Assembly: GCA_022579005.1 (NCBI GenBank)
Contig: MU401691.1
Span: forward strand, 1-53,894
Direction: 5' to 3'
Origin: Poronia punctata
Lineage: Eukaryota > Ascomycota > Sordariomycetes > Xylariales > Xylariaceae
DNA length: 53,894 nucleotides
The position numbers and the translations under genes are program-made. Below, in pieces: positions 12,865-24,064 of the stretch (position 1 is its first letter; every line of letters begins with the position of its first letter). Below the pieces are notes generated by a model, which worked only from the letters and a program-made list of their open reading frames with translations, did no database searches and had not been told where the DNA came from.

Positions 12865-15800
12865 GTTAGCAGCAGCTTAGTAAGCTAAAAAAAGTTATTA
12901 TTAAATTATAAAAGTTATAAAGTAGTAAAAGCTCTATTAAGCCTAGTAATAATTGCTATATATATAATAAATCTAATTTTTTATTAATAATAATAATTTC
13001 TTTTTAAAATAGTTATTTTATTATAAAAAAGCAGCTTAATAAATCTTATTAATATAAAAAACATTTTACTAAAAAAAGTTATTTAACTTATATATTTTCT
13101 TAATATAAGCAAACTAAAATTGATAAATTAAGCTTTATTAATAGTTATAAATAGTTTTTACTTTTAAAAACTATTTTAAATTATAGCTTTTTATTAATTA
13201 ATACTATTTCTTTAATTTTTTAATACTTTAAAAAGCTTTAGTTTTTTAAAACTTTTAATAAGCAACTATAAAGTTATTAATATAAATAAAAATAAAAGTT
13301 CTATTTTTTATATAGTAATAAAGCTTATAAAGCACTAGCTTAAATTTAAGCTTTTTAAGTATAAATATAAGCTTTTTTTGCTATAAAAGTAGTAATGTTT
13401 TTAAACTATAAAGTGCTTTAAAAAGCTTTAAAATAAAGCTAAACTTTTTATACTTATAAAGCATTTTTATATATATTTCTTTATAAAGCGTTATATTAAT
13501 AAATATATTAATTATATTATATTATTTTATTTTAAAGTTAAACTTAGTTATAATAGCTATAAAAGTTTTAAAAAATTTGCTTATAAGTATAAAAGTATAT
13601 ATTATTTTATTTTTATATATAAACTATTAATTATTATATATAACTAACTAAGCCTTGCTTTTTAAATAAAAGCTATTTTTATTAAACTTATAAATATATA
13701 TTTATATATAGTTTAAAATTTATTAATTCTTAGCTATAAAAATAATAACTTTTTTAAAAAGCTTATTTAACTATAACTTTTTAAATAAACTTTTTTAGCT
13801 TTTATAAACTTACTTTTTAAAAAATAGCTTAAAAGCGTTTTATAAAAGCATAAAAACCGTAAAAGCTTGTTTTAGTATATTAAAACATTATTTTATATTT
13901 CCTTTAAAAACTTAATTATAATAGCTATTTTTTATAATTTTTACTTTTTTTAAAAAAAGCTTTTAAAGTAGTATAAAGATTATTTTAGCGCTTTAACTTT
14001 ATTAGCCTTGCTTATTAGCATATTATGCTTAAGTTTAAAAATATATAAGCGTTTAGCATTAAATATAGCTTTTTAGCACTATATTTATTTATTTACTTTA
14101 ATATAAGCTTATTAGCTTAATTTTAATAGTTTAATATAAAGCTTAATAAAATAAGTTAAGAAAATTATTATAACGCTTATTAATAAATAGTCCTGCTTAG
14201 CTTTTATAAAAGTAAAGCAAAAAATTATTATAATACTTATTAAAATTAGCATTTTTAATTATTATAAATATTATAATATTTAAAAATAAGTATAAAAATA
14301 ATAAATAAAGTTAAAATTTTAAATTAATATAAAAGTAATTAGTTTTACTAAACTTAAAGTTTACTATATTTTAATAGCTTATTTATTATTTATACTACTA
14401 GTAATATTTAAATTATATTTAAAACCTTTATATTTTTTTTTATAAAAATTAAAGCTATAAAGCTTAGTTTTAAAAATTAAAAATATATTTAAAAGATTAG
14501 TAAAAAATTTATAATTTAGTATTTTAAGCTTATTTTTTAATTTTTTAAGCTTTTTATTAAATATTTAGTTTTTATTAAATTTTATATTTTTAATATAAAT
14601 TATATAATTAGTTAAAAGATTTAAACTTTATATATATTAATTAACTTATAGTTAATAAAGTAACTTATTTAAACTTTAAAGCTTAATTTTAAAAGGTCTT
14701 TTTTTTATATTAATAATAAAGGTATAAGCTTTATACTTATAAACTTATAAATAATTTAAGTATAGTTTTTTAGTTTTAATATAACTATTTTAAGCGCTAA
14801 AATAAATATAAAAACGTTTATATAAAGTTTTTTAATTAAATATATATTTAAATATTTAGTTTATTAAATATATAGTAAGTTTATTAATTTTAACTTATAA
14901 GCTTTTAAAAAGCTTTATGCTAGCTTTTATATATTATGCGAGCTTTTTAACTATTTAGCTAAACTGCTTAGTAGCGCTATTTTAAGCTTAAGTATTTAAA
15001 GCTAAAATTTTAAATATCATAAGGTTTTTATTAATAAAATAGTTTTTAACTTTATAAAACTATAATAGTTACTTATTTAACTTAATTATATTTATTTATT
15101 TATTTAAACTACTTTAAATTTTAATATTAACATTTTAAATATTTTTAATATTATACTTGCTTTAAAGTTTAATAAATAATAATTAAATAAATACTTTAAA
15201 TATTTTTTAATTATAAGTAGTATTAATACTTTATTTTAAATGCCTTTATTGTATAAGTGCTAGTTTATAGCAATATATTTAAATAAGCAGTTTAGCTATT
15301 TTTTTAATACTTTATTAATTTAGTTTTTAAGCTTTTTATATATATAGTTTAAATAATTTATTAATTTAATGCTTTAGTTTAACAATTTTCTAATTTTTAC
15401 CTTTTTTACTTAGCTAACTAAATAATAAATAGCGTTAAGTTTTAAATAGCTAAGTTAAAAATACTATTAAAAAGAATTTGCTTTAAATGCTAGTTTTTTA
15501 ATATATATTATTAATAAGTTTTTTTAAGCATAAAAAAAAAGCTTTATTTATACTTAATAATAAGTATTTTAAAATATATTATTTATATTAGTTTTTTATA
15601 TAGCATAGTTATAAGCTATTTACTTTTTAAAAGTAGCTGTTAAATTGCTTTATATTTTATTAATTTTTTTTTAACTTAAAGTTTTAAGTAAAACAAAGTT
15701 AGTTATAAAATTTATATAAAAAGCTACGTTTTTAAGCTAAAAAGTAAAAAGCTTTAAAGTGCTTTAAACTATTATATTAACGTTTTTATATATTTAAATT

Positions 15801-17315
15801 AGCATAACTATATTATTAGCATATACTAAGTTTTTAGTAAGTATATTTTTAATATTATAAAAACAACTTATTTTATTAAAAATATAAAAAGTAAATTAAA
15901 AATTAAAAATAATAAAGCTTTTTAAAAGATATAAGCTACCTTTTTCCTATTTGCTTACTTTAAAGCTAGCATAAGTAATAACTTGTTTTAATTATTTTTC
16001 TTTTTTATATATAAGCTTTTTATTAATTTTAATTTTTTTATACTTATTTTTATAGTTTTGCAAGCTTTAATCTTTTTTTAAGCTTAAAGTTATATTTTAT
16101 TTTTAGCTTAATATAGTTAGTAATTTAAATATTTATTATAAAATCTTTACTAGTATTCTTTTTAAAAAAATACTAATAACTAAGTAAATTATAAAAGCTT
16201 TTATATATAAAATAAACTTTTTTAATATTAAAAGTTTTTTTTTAAGTTTTTTTTATTAGTATAGTAGTGCTTTTATAAGTAAAGTTTTTGCTATAGCTAT
16301 AAAGTATAAATTTACTATAAGCTTTGCAGCTTTTGTTTTTATTTATTATAAGTAATACTAAAGCCTTGTTTTTTAATTTTTTTTTATTAATTATACTTTT
16401 TTTATTAAAAGTTATAAATAACCCTTTTATAATTTTTAGTTTTTCTATTACTTTTTAAAAGCTATTTAAGTATATAAATTTATAATTATTATTTAATATT
16501 TTAAAGTGCTATTTAGCAAAGCTATTTAATAGTTTAAATAAAAAGTATTAAACTAGTGCTTATATTTATTTTTAAGCAGTTTAATAATTTTTTTAAATAG
16601 TTTTATAATTAATAAATATTTAAAGACTTTATATTTTTTAAGCTTTATAACTAATTATTTTTATTTAATAATAAACTTTATAAGATTTTTAATAGGTTTT
16701 TTTTAAGTATTAGTTAATAAAGTTTATATAATTAAAGTATATTGTTTTATTTAATATAGCGCTTATAAGTATACTAATAGCTTTTAATATATTATACTAA
16801 AATTTTAAATTTTCTTTTACCTTAAAATAATAAAATTTATATCTAGCTAATATTAAATTTTAAACCTATATTTTTAGTTTATATTTTTTATTAGTAATTA
16901 TAATATACTTTTTTACTTTACTTTTATATAAGCTAGTTATAAATTTAAAGTTATATTTAGCGTTTATAATAAGTTTATAAAATTTAATTATAAGATTTAC
17001 TATATTAATAATTTTTTTTTATTTATTACTAGTATGTTTTTAGCTATATTAAAGCTACTTTAAGTTTTTTTTAATTAAGCTTTTTATTAAATTTGCTTAT
17101 ATTAAGCTATATTAGCTTTTTTAGCTAGAAAACCTTATTTATAAAATTAATATACTTTTATAGTTTAAAAAGTACGCTTTTACTTTAAATTCTTTATTTT
17201 AAGCATAAAAATCTTTTAAAAAACCTAAAGTAACTTTTAATTTTATTACTATAATAGCTAAATTAGTATATTTATTATGCTTTAATAATAATAGCAAGTA
17301 AATAAAGCTTTTAAT

Positions 17316-17538
17316 TATTAAAACTTAGTAATATAGCTTATAATATATAATTATATTATATAACGCATAAAAAAAAGTATTTTCTTTTTACTACAAAGTT
17401 TTCTTATACTAAATAAGTAAAAAAAAACCCTTGCAAAAAGACTTGTCTTTTTATAGTAGTTCTTACTTTAGCTATATTATTTTTACTATATAGGTATTAT
17501 ATTAATTATGGTCTTCTTATGACCTGTTGGATCTAACA
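17316..17538 (-). repeat. Copia-1 LTR, right copy (5' LTR in element sense)
   Basis: A 223-bp partner of 5316-5538. The first about 170 bp are heavily A/T-converted. The last about 50 bp (from about 17490) keep TG and CA dinucleotides, for example GACCTGTTGGATCTAACA. The RIP footprint therefore stops inside the LTR. GATAT of the target duplication follows at 17539. Confidence 0.9.
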
Positions 17539-17568
17539 GATATAGCCTTACGCAGCCAATTCTAACAT

Positions 17569-17813
17569 ACACCCTGGCAGTTGAATCCCGAATGTAATGG
17601 CCATTGCAGTTGAATCCGAATCTAATGGCCATGGAAGGTCAATTTCAAAGGTAACAGCCCTGGCAGGTCAGGTCAATTGCAAAGGTCATGGCCATGGCAG
17701 GTCAATTCCAAAGGTAATGGCCATGGCAGGTCAGGTCAATTCCAAAGGTCATGGCCATGGCAGGTCAATTCCAAAGGTCATGGCCATGGCAGGTCAGGTC
17801 AATTCCAAAGGTA
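17569..17813. repeat. Minisatellite, eight units, 29/34-bp alternation
   Basis: Eight tandem units start at 17569, 17597, 17625, 17654, 17688, 17717, 17751 and 17780, with lengths 28, 28, 29, 34, 29, 34, 29 and 34. The core is ATGGCCATGGCAGGTCA followed by ATTCCAAAGGT. The 34-bp units carry an extra GGTCA. From 17625 the real higher-order period is 63 bp (29+34), so the repeat stays in frame. The first two units are diverged, and the last four are nearly identical within each length class. Confidence 0.95.
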
Positions 17814-17895
17814 TTATTACAAGCGCGCTCAACACCATAAAACAGTATCACCAACATACCCTACACTATAACTACAGCCTCATATATAGTCAACA

Positions 17896-17939
17896 TACCT
17901 ACTACCTAGGTACTATAGTACTTGTAGGTATAGTAGGTA
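17896..17939. repeat. Imperfect palindrome
   Basis: The left arm TACCTACTACCTA (17896-17908) pairs with the right arm TAGGTATAGTAGGTA (17925-17939), apart from a 2-base insertion. The centre contains a perfect 12-bp palindrome GTACTATAGTAC (17910-17921). The palindrome lies exactly at the edge of the unmutated island. It could be a transposon terminus or a cruciform-prone break point; no partner was seen. Confidence 0.8.
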
Positions 17940-17949
17940 GGTAGTCATT

Positions 17950-19745
17950 TCTTTACAATAATAATTAAAAATAATAATTCTTTAATAAAACACAATTTAA
18001 CTTATCTATCTTATAAAGAGCTATTGCTATTGTTTAATTAGCTATAACTTTGCCTTATAATTAACCTACTTAGCGTTTTAATTATAATAAGGATATTATA
18101 AGCTATAATAATAATTAATAATTAACTAATAAAACACTACCTTAGTATAGTTATTATTATAAGGTTTTATAAGGTTTTATAAAGAATATATATAAATAAA
18201 GTCTTTATAGCTATAAAAAGCCTGGCTTTATTTTATAGATTATTTTAAAGGTTTTTAAAACGTTTTATATTTTATAATAATTATTATATTTATAATAAAA
18301 CAATTTTATATTAATACTTAAAAAGTCTAAACTTAAGCTAATAGTTTATAAGCTCTATTTTTATATAAAAATAAATGTTTTTTATTAATTTATATTAATA
18401 AGTTTATAGTTATTTACTTAAAGTCCTATAAAGTAAAGGCTTTTTTAAACATTTAGTAATTAGAAAAAAATATTAATTAATAAAGGCCTATAATTTAAAG
18501 TGGGTCTTAAATATCAAGGTTATATATAATTAATAGCAAGCTTTAATTTAACTATTTTAGTTTTTATAAATTAAAAAATATAAAATTTAAACGACCTTTT
18601 TAAAAAGCTGCTATTTACTTTAAAACTTTTTATTATATTACTTTTTTATAATAAAATATGTACTTTTAAAACGGTTTATTACTATTAGCAAAAACTTAAA
18701 TTTATTATATATTTTAAAATTATTACTAAACTTAGTATAGCTTTTATTACTTTATAGCTTTAATAATTTAATAATAAGATTATTTACTTAGTTAGCTATT
18801 ATTACCTAAATATTAAACCATTTTTATATAAATTAATATTTTGCTTTATAATATAATAATAAAACTATGTTTAATATAATAAACAACTTATTATTTACTA
18901 ATAATACTATTAACTAAAAAAGCTTATAAGCTTATATTATAACTTTTTTAAAACACTAATAAGCTAGCAAGCTAATAAATAAAATACTATTATTATATTT
19001 ACTATTAAAGCAAAGCTTTAAATTTAGCTTAAGCTATATAAAAGCTAGATTTATTAGCTAGCTAGTTTATAACCTTAGTATTAATTTAAAAATAAAGCAT
19101 AATATTATTTTATATAATAACTAATAAACTATTAAATTAGTTAATAAATATATAGCTAGCTTAAAGAATAACATTATAAAATATAAATATATATAATTAC
19201 TAACTATAATAAAAGTTAATTAATAAAACGCTTTAAATAGTTTATATACTTATAAAGTTTAATATTAGTAAATAGTTTTATAAATATATTAATATATAAG
19301 AAGTTATTAAGCTTTTTATAGCAAGTTGATTTAATTAATAATATAGAAATTTAGCTTTAAAAATGCTTTAACTAGTTATTATAAAAGTGTTAAAAAAGTA
19401 AAGAAATTAAATAAAATAATAAACACACTATATTTAAAACTATAAAGCTTTATATACTATTATTTAAAAGCTTTATAATTATTAAAAAATAAAGTAATAA
19501 GTTAGTTTTTTAAAAGGTTTATTAAAACTAATAAGTTATTAAACTAATTAAAACTAATATAATGCTTATAAAAATATATATATAATTATAATAAAAATAC
19601 TTATAAAAAGACATTTTTAAGGTTTTCTTTTTACTTATTTAATATAAAAAAAAGTTGTAAAAAATTAATTATATATTTTTCTTGCTAGTTAATAAATATT
19701 AATATTAAGCGCTATAATGTTTATAGTTAAACTATTAGCAAATTT
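17950..19745 (+). mobile_element. Copia-1-related copy H, 3' half, old and diverged
   Basis: This region aligns with the reverse complement of Copia-1. At about 18390-18480 a plus-strand frame reads I-Y-I-N-K-F-I-V, matching the YVDD box region. 18600-18800 matches the reverse complement of about 12870-13060. 18800-19100 matches the reverse complement of about 5900-6255, with no Gypsy-1 insertion at the junction. About 19520-19745 resembles a worn Copia-1 LTR, notably the TATAAAAAGAC and GTTTTCTTTTTACTTATTTA blocks. The 5' half is missing or unrecognisable. The left edge is approximate. Confidence 0.7.
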
Positions 19746-20042
19746 AGTTTATACTAATATAAGCTAATTAAAATATAAAAATCTGTAAAAATTTAGGTTT
19801 TTTTAATTATTTAGCTAATTAAAACTAAAGATTCTAAAAACAGAAAATAAAATTAAAAGAAAAGTTAAGCTAGATAAAAGAGCCGTCTTACAAGAGTTAA
19901 TAACAAGGGTTACTAGGTACTACACCATAACTAATTACACAGTGGCGGCCTTTGCCCGGAGAGCCCCAACGCCAGATACCTATGCAACCAACCCATCATG
20001 CAGTCCTAGTATTTGTTTACAAGGGAATTAATACACGATGGA
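19746..20042. other. Transition and 3' flank of INP1
   Basis: AT-rich DNA to about 19860, then a sharp change to balanced composition. 19880-20042 is the presumed 3' untranslated and terminator region of the minus-strand gene. I see no consensus polyadenylation signal and no other gene. Confidence 0.5.
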
Positions 20043-22461
20043 CTAGTCGACCCCTGAGCGGTCACCGTCGTAACTTTTCCATTCACTTCTACGATGCACA
20101 TCAGTCGGAGTGAAGCTGCCTCTGCCACTCGAGACGTAGCCTGCAAAAATGCAGTCGTCGTTGTCGTCGTCATCATCGCTCAGACCACTAAACTCACCGT
20201 CCGAATAATAATCCCATTGCACCGGTATCTGTTCGCCCGCCTCGCCAAGGCCGAAGACCAGGCCCCGCCACTCGCCCGCGGCGATCTTGGCCGCTACTTT
20301 GAGCATCAGATTTACGAGGTGGCTAGGGGGGCTAAGCAAGATCTCCATCGTCTTGTGGATGATGGCCGCAGGCAGTCGCCGCATGACGGTTAGCCTGCTT
20401 TGTGGCGTTCGCCTCAGTGGCGGTGCGAATATATTTGCCGTCGGAGGCAACGGTGCTGGAGCCCGCTGACTGATCAGAAGATTGCTGGCGTTTGAATGCC
20501 GGCGGATCGGTCTTCTCGCCGCCCATGACGGCGACGGTGACGGGGGCATCCTCGGCCCCTCCACTTCCTCAGCCGCACTTGCCGCCCCCTTACCTGCGGT
20601 GGCACGCGGCCGTCGAGGCGTAGGTTCTACATCGTCGTCGGAATCGTCCGATACCACGAACGAGCCCGGTATGACGGCTTTTGTCTGTGTTGCATGTTCT
20701 GTAGCAATAGGAGAAGTCATAGGTTTTGCGCGGTCGTTATTTCCCATTGCGCCCACCGAAGCATTCAGAGCGGGCGATTCAGGTCGTGACGCCGGTGGCG
20801 ACGGTAACCAAGATTCTACACTGTGGAAAGAGTCCGTTGATGCAGCAGAAGATTGACATTGACTCAGTGCGCCCGGCTCGTCTGATTTCGGCGGGAGCGT
20901 GGCCATTAGTGCAAGTTGCGATGGGGCTGTCGAGGAACGCCCCCCAAGCATACGGACAACTCGCTTCCGTGCCAAATTGACTGGCGCAACGCGTCCGGAG
21001 CCTTCAAATAATTCTAGATGGTCTTCACAGCTGAGACTGACTGGGTCGGGAACATCGCCATCCTGGCTCGGTAGAGCCTTTTCGAGCAAGGCATCGGACC
21101 CCACGGTATCCGAGGTTTGCGTTGTAGTTCTGTCAACTGCCATGGGCATGGACAACTGACACTTCCTAGAGGGATAAATTTGCGGTGCTAGGTCAGGCCT
21201 TACCTGGCAGGTAGACCAGTCATCTATGTCGCCCCTCACATGGTCAAGGTCATATAACGTACCCTCCGTCTCCATGGCCGGCGCCCTACGTGGCAGCGGG
21301 AACCCAAAAGCGTGGGCGGTATCCGTCCTCTGATCCGCTTCGTGATGAGATGTCACGCCGGCCGCCCTGTAGGCCAGGGGGTCAGCTAAAGTGCTCTGTG
21401 TCTCCGTACTAGTAACATCCCGAGATGAGATGGATGCAGGTCCAATAGCTCGTATAGAACTTATTGGGATCATTATGTTGGTTTCCGGGCGGCTTGTGCC
21501 TTCAATCGGACTGTGATGGCCCGTACTCCAAGATGCCCGACGATAGGAGACCTCGCCATCGGTAGCGAGGACGGCTTCGTCCCGGGAATTATGTTGGAAT
21601 TCCGATGTAGCATGAGACAACGATCTGTCGTCTACGACGCACCCAGAGTTAGGGCCTTGCTCGCTACCGAGGGAGGAGCCGGCATTGGAAGGCGAGGCTA
21701 TGTGCGGAATGCTTCCCGTTCGTTCGGCCCGACTTAGCAACGCAGGGTCGTGAACAGGAGAGAGGCCGGATTCGAAAGGAGATGATATCAGATGTTTGCC
21801 CTCTGCTGTCCATGCCCTTTTCTTTATGGGTGTAATAGGCGGGTCGGGTAGGCGGACAGTAAAGCTCCTCTGGAAGGGGCATTCGGTCTTTTCGAAGAGG
21901 AGGATCTCCTCCAAGACCCGCCGCAGGAGAATCGCGCGCCGAGCATCATCAGGGTGGGCTATGGGGACTTCGATCCTCCAATATTGCGGTCGGCGTATTT
22001 GTAGGACAAAGCGGCTGTTGTCTTCATTGACGCGCCAACATTGACTCTTAGGAAAGATGGGCTGCAAGGCAGAGCCGCAGCTTAAAAAGGCAACGGAGCC
22101 TGGCGCACGATATATCCGAAATGCACCTGAAGGGATATTATCAGGATTCAAGATCTGTCGAGAGCGAGTATGGGTTTGATTCATACATACCGACAGCAAT
22201 AGTCCTCTCAAGCTGTGATGAGGCTGGCAAAGAGCCAGGCGGGATAGGTTGATTAGGGGTTGCGAGGCCACGTTGGTTCGAGGTGAAAGATACGATCCGG
22301 ACAGATGAATGGGTGTACAGCGTCTCGACTAGGGGCCCAGAGGTGTCCGGGCGCAACTGCGGGCGAGCAGTCGAAGTAGATACGGTAGGTACAGGCGCGG
22401 TCATGACAGGATGAGGTCTCCCGATGACCGGCTCGTCACAAACAAACCCACCAGGCTCCAT
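20043..22461 (-). CDS. INP1: Inheritance of peroxisomes protein 1 (Inp1-like)
   Basis: Two exons, 22461-22191 and 22126-20043, give 784 residues. Inp1 is a peripheral peroxisomal protein that, in yeast, binds Pex3 and tethers peroxisomes to the cell cortex so the mother cell keeps some at division. The conserved N-terminal block is at about residues 44-195: VETLYTH, SVRIVSF, ERTIAVG, then after the intron FRIYRAPGSVAFL, LQPIFPKSQCW, a VLQIRR segment, TECPF and FTVRLPDPP. Residues about 190-670 are a long Ser/Pro/Thr-rich, probably disordered linker. A second conserved block (about 673-720) contains IHKTMEILLSPPSHLV and KIAAGEWRG, followed by an acidic stretch (about 731-747). I chose ATG 22461 because its context CACCATGG is strong; an in-frame TTG lies 12 bases upstream. 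The gene is intact with normal base composition although hemmed in by RIP-damaged DNA. The family call rests on remembered motifs, not a search. Confidence 0.9.
22127..22190 (-). other. INP1 intron (64 nt)
   Basis: On the minus strand the donor is GTATGT at 22190 and the acceptor TTCAG ends at 22127. A branch-site-like CCTGATAA lies about 15 nt before the acceptor. Splicing joins ERTIAV-G to A-FRIYR in phase 1 and reconstitutes the conserved Inp1 block. Without splicing, exon 1 runs into a stop about 18 codons further on. Confidence 0.93.
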
Positions 22462-22640
22462 GGTGCAGAACAAGGATCACGGTTTAGGCTCGACATGCAC
22501 AGTGACGGCGGGCGCGATCTAATCGCTTTTGAGGATCATGATAAAAGTTGTTAGGCGCGACCCAAGCCGATAGACGTAGTCTAAGCTAATTGTTAGTTAT
22601 TATAAATGACGTAGTATGTACAATGCGATGCAATAGTTTA
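22462..22640 (-). promoter_or_regulatory. Short 5' flank/promoter of INP1
   Basis: Only about 140-160 bp of balanced sequence separates the start codon from RIP-damaged DNA, which begins between about 22600 and 22640. The core promoter must lie within this stretch or extend into A/T-converted repeat DNA. No TATA box or other named element stands out. Confidence 0.45.
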
Positions 22641-24064
22641 ATAAAGTAAGTTTATTCTTAGAACTTATAGGTTATTTAACTAGATAAAATTAATATAATG
22701 CTTTTATAGTAAAAAGGCTATAATTATAATAGGGATTTTTTAAAAAAAGAAAACTATTAATTTTTATTAAAAGTGTTTTTAATAATATAAAAAAGTTTAT
22801 AATTTTTTAATATATAATATAATTAAATTATTTTTAACTAGTTATTAAGTTTTTATAATTATAAGCTTTACTTGCTTACTATTACTATTAAAATATAATA
22901 AATATAATAATTTTATTAAAAAAGATTTAATACTTTTACTTATTAACTATATTAATTATATTATTCTTTTTTAATAAAAATAAAATAAATAGTTATATAT
23001 TATTTAATTATAAGTATATATAAAGTATATACTTAGTATATAATAAATATTTAAAGTATTTATGTTTTTTATAAAGTAAATAAATAAAAGGTTTATATTA
23101 ATTTTTTATTATAAATTAATATAAAGTATATTTTATACTTTAATAGCTATATAAACTTAAAATAAGTAGTTTTTAACTATCGTTTTTAATTAATTAACTT
23201 TAATATAATAGTATATATATTAATATATTATAATTTTATTTTAGCTAAATTAATACTAATTAATAGTTTAATTATTAACTATAAAAAAGTAAAGTTAAAA
23301 ATAAAGGCTATTAATATACTTAATTTTTACTTGTTTTAAAATTATGTTAGCTTTATATTGCTTTTATAAATTATAAAATAAAGTAAATAATAAATAAAAC
23401 GTTTAACATATATTATTATATAACTATTTAAGTAAAGGTTTAATTAATAAATAAAGCTATATTAAAGTATAATAAGTTGTTTATAGGTTATATAAAAGAA
23501 AATAAAAAAGTTAGTAAGCATTTTTACTACTTTAATTAAATTATAGCTATTTTAAAAACTAAACAAAATTTATTTAATATAGCATTATTTTTTTATAAAA
23601 ATTAAAGAGTATTTTTTAAAAAGGAAATTAAGGTTATAACTATATTAAAACTATATTATATAATATAAATATATACTAAATCCTAAATAAAACCTAAAAT
23701 TATAATATATTTAATATATAAAGATATTAATATAAGTATATAAGTATATAAGTAAATAAAATTTCTTTTAAGTTTATTATAATTTAATACTTAAATATAT
23801 ATATATATATATATATATTGTTTAAAATAGTAGAGTATATGTACTTTATCTTTAATAGGTAAAGACATTTAATATTATTAAAAAGAACTTTAAAAATTAA
23901 ATATAGTAAAGATTTAATAAAATTATATAGATTGTTTAGTATATTATTTTGCTAACATTAAAGTAAAACAAATTCAACTAAGTTTAATTAATAAGCAATA
24001 CTAATTTATTAGTAATAAGTTAATATTAACTATATTTAGTAGTGCAAATATAGCTATTTTAGCT
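22641..24064. other. AT-rich DNA without identifiable gene
   Basis: RIP-like sequence with no surviving frame and no confident match to the three families described here. It contains an (AT)12 run at 23795-23818 and three tandem TATAAGTA-like units near 23735-23757. Confidence 0.5.
23795..23818. repeat. Dinucleotide microsatellite (AT)12
   Basis: Twelve uninterrupted AT units in otherwise unassigned A/T-rich DNA. Confidence 0.9.

Larger units (their letters stand above)
5316..17538 (-). mobile_element. Ty1/Copia retrotransposon Copia-1 (E), full length, interrupted
   Basis: The element is bounded by two 223-bp direct LTRs (5316-5538 and 17316-17538) that begin TGTTA and end TAACA, or TAATA after RIP. 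It is flanked by a 5-bp target-site duplication, AATAT at 5311-5315 and GATAT at 17539-17543, which differ by one G-to-A change. Removing the Gypsy-1 insertion leaves about 5.6 kb, a normal Copia length. On the minus strand at about 13262-13294 a decayed frame reads F-I-Y-I-N-N-F-I-V-A-Y. This is the Copia reverse-transcriptase YVDD box with both Asp codons turned to Asn. The following roughly 60 codons stay recognisable as RT with Trp/Gln codons turned to stops. Left of the insertion lies the RNase H end; the integrase and gag regions should occupy about 14-17.3 kb. The element is dead. Confidence 0.88.
17544..17945. other. Small RIP-spared island of unique sequence
   Basis: This roughly 400-bp island has ordinary base composition and abundant CpA/TpG, between a killed Copia-1 element on the left and an older decayed Copia-1 copy on the right. 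It consists of the minisatellite (17569-17813), a short unique stretch and a palindrome (17896-17939). A 115-codon plus-strand frame at 17597-17944 is open mainly because the repeat period is a multiple of three. A second frame through the repeat is open as well, so I do not call a gene. Confidence 0.75.

Noticed and set aside
17569..17813. CRISPR-like array
   Set aside because: The units are contiguous tandem copies with no unique spacers.
17597..17944. 115-codon frame across the minisatellite
   Set aside because: The 63-bp period keeps several frames open (17677-17871 is another). There is no domain, and the frame continues into a palindrome. Coding is not supported without transcript data.
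1..19860. Mitochondrial or organellar DNA, because of the extreme A/T content
   Set aside because: There are no organellar genes, tRNAs or rRNAs. The A/T-rich DNA is made of LTR retrotransposons with target duplications and is contiguous with spliced nuclear genes.
20094..21882. Several open frames inside the INP1 locus, on both strands
   Set aside because: They are alternative-frame shadows of the INP1 second exon, whose own frame carries conserved family motifs.
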